Source: Glandiceps talaboti (lineage: Eukaryota > Hemichordata > Enteropneusta > Spengelidae). Taken from it: a DNA stretch of 64,000 nucleotides. The stretch spans positions 6,449,422-6,513,421 of the forward strand of contig NC_135563.1 of assembly GCF_964340395.1 (NCBI RefSeq). Direction: 5' to 3'. The first letter of the stretch is position 1; every line of letters starts with the position of its first letter. A program made the translations under genes and the position numbers. Shown one piece after another: positions 58,391 to 64,000 of the stretch. The notes below the pieces were generated by a model, which had not been told where the DNA came from, did no database searches, and saw nothing but the letters and a program-made list of their open reading frames with translations.

Positions 58391-58703
58391 TTATTTATTC
58401 CAGTAATAATTTTAATAATAACAATATATATTTATATCACAATTTTTTATTATAAATGTCTTAGTCCGATTATCCTGTTTGCCTCGCTTGTAGTACAATG
58501 TACTCTGTTTATCTCTCCTACCAGATACCAGTAAACGGGGTACCACAATCGCCATGAACAGACTAAAATCTGATTGATGGATCCTTATTATTACATCACC
58601 GATATCATAGTATCGATAATGGGCTATTTGTTGGCAAATTGAGTTTATCAATTGTTATTATGATAGAAGAATACTTGTACAATAAAAAGGATCGCTTATG
58701 ACG

Positions 58704-59210
58704 TTATTCTCCACATCCAATACAATTCACAAGATAGTCCGGTGGTCGACATTTTCGTCTGCGTCTCAAGCCATACCTTTTCCAACTATAAGTACACAGT
58801 CGTTTGCTAGAAATACCAGTAGCGGTTTTAAACGGAAGTGACGGTGGTTTGGACTCTGTGTCATCTTCTAAATCGTCGTCATCGTCTCCCAGTATTTTTG
58901 GCACCATTGCTGATAGTTTATTAATGTTAATAATTTTCAGATGAGTGAACGCAACTTTTATTTCTGTAGGTTTGTGTTGGAGTAAATAAATAACACCCCA
59001 TGCGTTTGTTAAGTTCACGTAAAACATACTGTACAACAAAATGAAGATTATACATCCGGGAACCCCTATGATCGTCAAGACAACAAGTCCGACAAGGCAA
59101 GCAGTAGAGATTTTCAAAACTCGTCGAATGTTGAGTTTTTGGATGACAATGTTGTTGTATTCTTCCATTTCAACCATCAATGATCCAGTTCCCATCTCTA
59201 AATTGTGCAT
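58704..59210 (-). CDS. Unrecognised small membrane protein (168 aa)
   Basis: Continuous frame from ATG at 59210 to TAA at 58704. Residues 32-65 are strongly hydrophobic (one long or two short membrane segments, ..LVGLVVLTIIGVPGCIIFIL..). Then come an acidic run (GDDDDDLEDDTE, 108-119) and a basic segment (LRRRRKCRPP, 149-158) ending CIGCGE. Minus-strand AATAAA signals at 58390-58399 could end its mRNA. A second open frame overlaps its start in another phase at 59170-59532. I do not recognise either. Could be a real lineage-specific gene or a relic. Confidence 0.4.
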   Translation of the reverse strand: MHNLEMGTGSLMVEMEEYNNIVIQKLNIRRVLKISTACLVGLVVLTIIGVPGCIIFILLYSMFYVNLTNAWGVIYLLQHKPTEIKVAFTHLKIININKLSAMVPKILGDDDDDLEDDTESKPPSLPFKTATGISSKRLCTYSWKRYGLRRRRKCRPPDYLVNCIGCGE

Positions 59211-59539
59211 TTTCCAGTGTCCCCTCGATGTTTCCTGTGTTTATAAAATCTGGAAAGTGTGTCAAGTCAAGAGAAATTTTTGTATATTCTAAGTTCAGAT
59301 GATAAACTTCCTTTTGCCAAATTCCTTTTAGATACATCTCGAAAGATATCCCCAGCAGACAAGTAACTTGTATTGTATTTTTTGTCTTGTATTGTATTGT
59401 ATTGTGTTTACTATACCATGCTTTCCACAGCATGTTGCTAAGTAATAAAGTAAAGTATTTGGTATGAGAAAGGGTCTCCGTTTTCCATATGATGTTCAGT
59501 TCAGTTTCGGGGTTAAGGTATGAATACAACACCTGTTCA

Positions 59540-60607
59540 GTCTATTTCCTTACATTGTTGTTTGAACATTGATCAATATGAAGACATATTTCTCCGAGAT
59601 GACTATAGTTTTAAATCAGACTGTTTTCGATGGTACTCTTATAGTGCCGATGTATCTATAGCTCTTTGTATTTGTATTCGCACACCTAACTCTGGAAATA
59701 TGAGAGCCCACGTGTGTCATTTTTCAATTGTCGAATTCTTGATTTTAATAAGTTAATCGGAAGAAGAAGAGTGCGGGGGGGGGGGGGGGGTAGAGATTTT
59801 TGTCCTCTAACTTGATGTCCTAGGTATATAATATGCTAACAGACGTAGCCACTAGTGTCTCTTCTCGGTTCTTTACCAATACATTTAATAAACAAACATA
59901 CACATAGTCTTGCTGCTAGACGTTCGGACTTTCTTCCGATACGATAAGCGAATGGAGTTCCCTCGAAAGTGATCGACCTTCGGTCGCTTGTCGTATTGTA
60001 TCGGAAGAACACCCGAGCGAGGTCTATCAGCTAGACTAACGTACATGTAAAGCCAGCAGTAACACATATACACTATGATGTCACTGTATCCAAGTCTCAT
60101 TCTTTAAAACGAAATCACTCGAGCACCACAGGAATAGCTCAATCACACGTGACCAACTTCAGTGGTTCACCGGCCTTCTTACCAGCTCGAGATTCAATTC
60201 TTTCTCAAACTAGCTAGTTCCAGTCTGGCCTTTATTGATTGAAACACGCAAAAGTGTTACATTACACACTTTCTTAGACATGGAAGTATTTTTCAAGTTA
60301 ACTTCAACGTGATTGGTTCAAAGTTAAACGACGAATCAAAGTCAATCTTTAATCCGCAATTCTAAATTCTGTTAAAACATGGCTTCAAATGCATAGATGA
60401 TTAATCATCACTTATTGGACAATACCAAGGCTGTATTCTTTCATTATGACAATATGAATGGTCAACCTGTACAGTAACTAGCATGACAACTTATCAACGC
60501 ATACCTTCCTCATTCAACAAAACCACGGTTTGACTATTTGTCTGTTTATATCTAGAATCAAAAGAAATATATTTTTAAAAATTGTAGAAATTATAAATAT
60601 TGAATTA
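59540..60607. other. Spacer before unit D
   Basis: Contains a poly-G tract (59775-59790) and a hairpin at 59933-60006 with arms around CTTCCGATACGATAAGCGA. No gene supported. Confidence 0.5.
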
Positions 60608-61005
60608 TAAGTATTTCAGCATTCTATTCATCAATTTGAAACGTTTGTCACAAAGTCTGCATTATCTCTCTTGAAAGTTATATTTGAATTGCCAAATTTT
60701 CTTTGACCATCAGACGCCGCACAGATCTCCGGACGTCGGTTTTTGCGCCCTCTGTTGGCGATACCGAGTCCTTGTCAATGTATTCAAGTACCTACCTGTA
60801 CCAGCTTATTCAACGCATCTTGCCAAATTATCGACGATCAGTGTACAGTTGGTATATGTCATTTATTATTAGTATGGGTAACAGCCTATGGCCATACTAT
60901 AATGTTGCCATTGCAAGAGATATATAGAGAATGTACTAATGCCCAGATTTTCAGAAGGGGTTGCGCCCCGGGGTGCGCGACCACTGGACTCAGTCAATTT
61001 CAAAG

Positions 61006-61145
<140 letters not shown>

Positions 61146-62131
61146 CATATACAAAGAAATCACACATATACAATATACATGTTTAAATTAAGGTCTATGG
61201 TCTCATATGTTTTCGAGATCATGGCCATGACCTTAATAACAAACAGTGTTCTCGGTTTGCACGCCACTTTTAGGCCCTCAATAGCCATAATCAACTGTTA
61301 CAAATACAGTTTCAGGGATTGTTCACGTATTTAACTATATATTAATCACTGCACTATCTTACAGGTATCAATCCCCATATACGTGTATAACAACCACGCG
61401 CCATTGGGCATAGAACTAGAAACTTTTCAAATGTCGTTACTCCGGTTTTGTCTACTTGAAGTAGGCACCAGCAATTATCGGCTGCATGACATCCGGTCAT
61501 CTAAACATACAATTGGGTCAGAGCTGATGGTCAGATCTGATCAAAGATACATATTTATATATTAATATTTAATCATACTTATATCTACTTACATATTCAG
61601 TAGAAAAATTACAGTGATCTTTGGGTTTAACAAAATTATGTTCAAGAATTAAAATGTACTCCACTCGACCTCTGTTAGCAGCCGAGGATAGCAGAGGAGG
61701 CCGAACAGGTATCACGTGACACCCATGGGGGTAGGATCACAGACAGTTGTGACCCGAAATATGTTTCTGAAAGTAAATGAATTATCGATAATATTGACTT
61801 ATTTGGCCGATATTAAATGAAAGGGATCAAATTACACAACTTTTCAGGACCACGTAATTCCGCTAACGTTAACGTTGTGATATAGCCGTTAGGGGGAGTA
61901 CATGGTGTTAGAAACCCGTGTAATTTACACTTTTCGTTTATTTTACGCCACTCTTATCGATATTTTTATTTCATTTTCTGAAACATATAACATCACGTGT
62001 CTGTGGTAGGATCATGGCAATGTGTCTACAGTTACGGTTAGTCGTAAATGTAGCGCCCTCTCAGGTATCCCTATCATTAAATCATAGTAGTCCTAGCAGA
62101 GCACTCTGTGCCACTCGTCACACGTACTTGT

Positions 62132-62203
62132 CTATATAGCTAGCTAGCTGTCAAGGGCTTAGGGTCTACAGTCAACAACGTAACTGGACAACCATCAAAG
62201 TTG
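62132..62203 (+). promoter_or_regulatory. TATA box and noncoding first exon, copy D
   Basis: TATATAG at about 62133-62139; exon words GGTCTACAGTCAACAACG; the exon ends at 62203 with donor GTTAGT. Transcription probably starts near 62163. Confidence 0.55.
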
Positions 62204-63062
62204 GTTAGTAATTGTATACAATATCCATTCACGATAACAACTTTTCGTTGTTGTCAAATGTGAGAGCAAAACGTACATGACATAATATTTCTTTTCAAAA
62301 GCTGTATTATTTTACGATGTATAATGGCTTTCAGTGTAATTGTACTTTTCAAAGATTTTCCGTCATCTAATAGTCATGATTTAGTGACATTACACACATC
62401 AAAGACACACACTACTGAGTGATTTAGTGGCTTTAATTAACTGGGATTAATCTGCTAATCCGACGGCATTTTATCTGACCTCGAGTCACTTTTGTATACG
62501 TAGGTTTTCGTTCGGGGTCAACAGTTACAAGAATAGGCCTATTTAAACTATACATAAGGTCGGTACCGTACCACGTACAAGGTTACACTCAGTTACAGGT
62601 TACAGGTTAGTGTAATCTATAGATAAGGTCGTACCGTACCACGTATGAGGTCAAATGAAACCAGTTGATCTATGGGTAAGACCCCGAGGTAAGACACTTT
62701 GACGTGACCACTTTATACTTTTAATATTATGTGAACATACTAGAAACCCAGTAATTTTGTCGCTCTAGCTCCGTATGCTTTCTGTTCGTGTGTTTCTTCT
62801 TGGACAACTGCACAGGGTGGTTTATCTAGCTAGTACTATCTATTCTTCCAAAATCTACCCCTAAAGGTACATGTATACATTACTCAGTACATGAAGTGTA
62901 ATAACAACGCAATGATAACGACAACGACAGAAAAGCTCAAGTTTGATATATAAACGTGGAAATAATTACCATTATGTTTGTTATGCTGATGCTTGCGATG
63001 ACGTCATGGAATCTTTGCAAGATACTGCTATATATAAATGATTTCCCATTTCAGGTCTAAAG

Positions 63063-63887
63063 ATGGCGCAGAAGAAAATAATACTATGGTGTAGCCCGCG
63101 AGCACGATCGACTGTGCTTGAATTATCAATGGCATCAGTTCCAAGCTTCAAAGTGTTCCACGAGGAATACATACTTGCGTCGTTGATGGGTGAAGATAGA
63201 GCACCTGGTCCTTTCTCCAAGCATCCTATACTACCAAACTATTCGTTCAAAGATGTGAAGAAAAGATTAGAAGCAGACGACCCCGATAAAGAAGCTGTTT
63301 TTGTAAAAGATATGGTATCCTGTGCCTCCGCACAAGGAAATTATGATAGCTTGCCTGATGGTTACCAAAGTACCTTTCTTCTCAGACATCCAAAAGAAAC
63401 GTACCCATCGTTTTACAAGCTCTGCACGGGTTTGAAGGAAAGGGGGTTGTTGCAAACTGATGCCGTTGAGTTCACTCTTACCTATGGTTCTTTCCAGCCG
63501 GTGTATGACTTGTATAATTATCTCACCAATGAGAAGGGTCAGCAACCAGTGGTCATAGATTCCGACGATCTGGTCCAGAACCCACGTGATCTACTACAGC
63601 GGTATTGTAAAATCATGGGAATCCCGTTTTATGACAGTATGTTAAATTGGCAGCCAGGAAACATTGGACACTGGCATGAATTGCTTTCAGGTCCATATTT
63701 TTCATTCATGTACAAGTCTGCTATCGAAAGTTCGGGTTTTCTTCCTCCTAAACCCAAGACTAGTGGTGAAGAAAACGACGATATGCCACCAGCAATCAAA
63801 GAAGCCATTGAGAAAGATACTGTTATGTTCGAAGAAATTATAAAGAACAAAATGGGAACATATCCATCAGTTTACAGTTTAATATAA
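63063..63887 (+). CDS. Sulfotransferase-like P-loop protein, copy D (274 aa, stop-loss extension)
   Basis: Coding exon after acceptor TTTCAG at 63049-63054; intron 1 (62204-63054) is only ~850 bases. WCSPRARST (9-17) and FLLRHPKETYPSFYKL (105-120) preserve the PAPS-site pattern, with T-to-A inside the loop and Ile-to-Leu in the second motif. The usual TGA after NKM is GGA, adding GTYPSVYSLI before the next stop. Otherwise about as close to B and C as they are to each other, and very close to the surviving half of copy A. Confidence 0.88.
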   Translation: MAQKKIILWCSPRARSTVLELSMASVPSFKVFHEEYILASLMGEDRAPGPFSKHPILPNYSFKDVKKRLEADDPDKEAVFVKDMVSCASAQGNYDSLPDGYQSTFLLRHPKETYPSFYKLCTGLKERGLLQTDAVEFTLTYGSFQPVYDLYNYLTNEKGQQPVVIDSDDLVQNPRDLLQRYCKIMGIPFYDSMLNWQPGNIGHWHELLSGPYFSFMYKSAIESSGFLPPKPKTSGEENDDMPPAIKEAIEKDTVMFEEIIKNKMGTYPSVYSLI

Positions 63888-64000
63888 TTGGGGCAAGGAG
63901 CTCTGTACTTTTAAAAATATAATTGCATTTGAAATAGAAGATGACGAAATGTGATGGTGACACGCAGTATTGATAAATTACAGTTTTATCATCTATACAG

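Overview
The window is AT-rich, intron-rich, repeat-laden nuclear DNA from an animal, most likely an invertebrate deuterostome such as a lancelet or hemichordate. That placement rests on style: small GT-AG exons very close to human orthologues in protein, many short DNA transposons, a tRNA-type SINE, and a tandem family of sulfotransferase-like genes. Species cannot be fixed from the sequence alone.

Layout: (1) 151-5340, plus strand, the last seven exons of a coiled-coil axonemal protein of the CFAP43/CFAP44 type. (2) 7913-42201, minus strand, the complete SNRNP200/Brr2 spliceosomal helicase gene. I could place all 40 coding exons, giving a 2144-residue protein; the gene converges on the CFAP-like gene. 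(3) 42.3-64 kb, plus strand, four copies of a small sulfotransferase-like gene: two intact, one intact with a lost stop codon, one broken. They arose by nested segmental duplication (copy A resembles D; B resembles C). (4) 58.7-59.5 kb, an unrecognised small membrane-protein reading frame on the minus strand.

The most interesting feature lies inside SNRNP200. Seven different introns (6, 8, 10, 11, 13, 16 and 17) each carry exactly one near-identical 150-base unit, all on the host gene's sense strand. Read on that strand, the unit folds as a box H/ACA snoRNA: hairpin with pocket, H box ATATTA, second hairpin with pocket, then ACA three bases from the end. All four pocket strands are invariant across the seven copies, and every substitution in a paired stem keeps pairing, mostly as G-U wobbles. 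I read this as a seven-copy intronic snoRNA family hosted by a spliceosome gene.

The right third records a readable chronology. Copy D is an empty site for a LINE carried by B and C, and also an empty site for a 2.16-kb Harbinger-like element carried by A. The LINE therefore inserted before B and C separated, and the Harbinger-like element after A and D separated. Introns and spacers elsewhere hold fold-back elements, a hAT-like element with a promoter-like block, SINEs, minisatellites and long microsatellites. Most of the longer open frames in those stretches are repeat artefacts.
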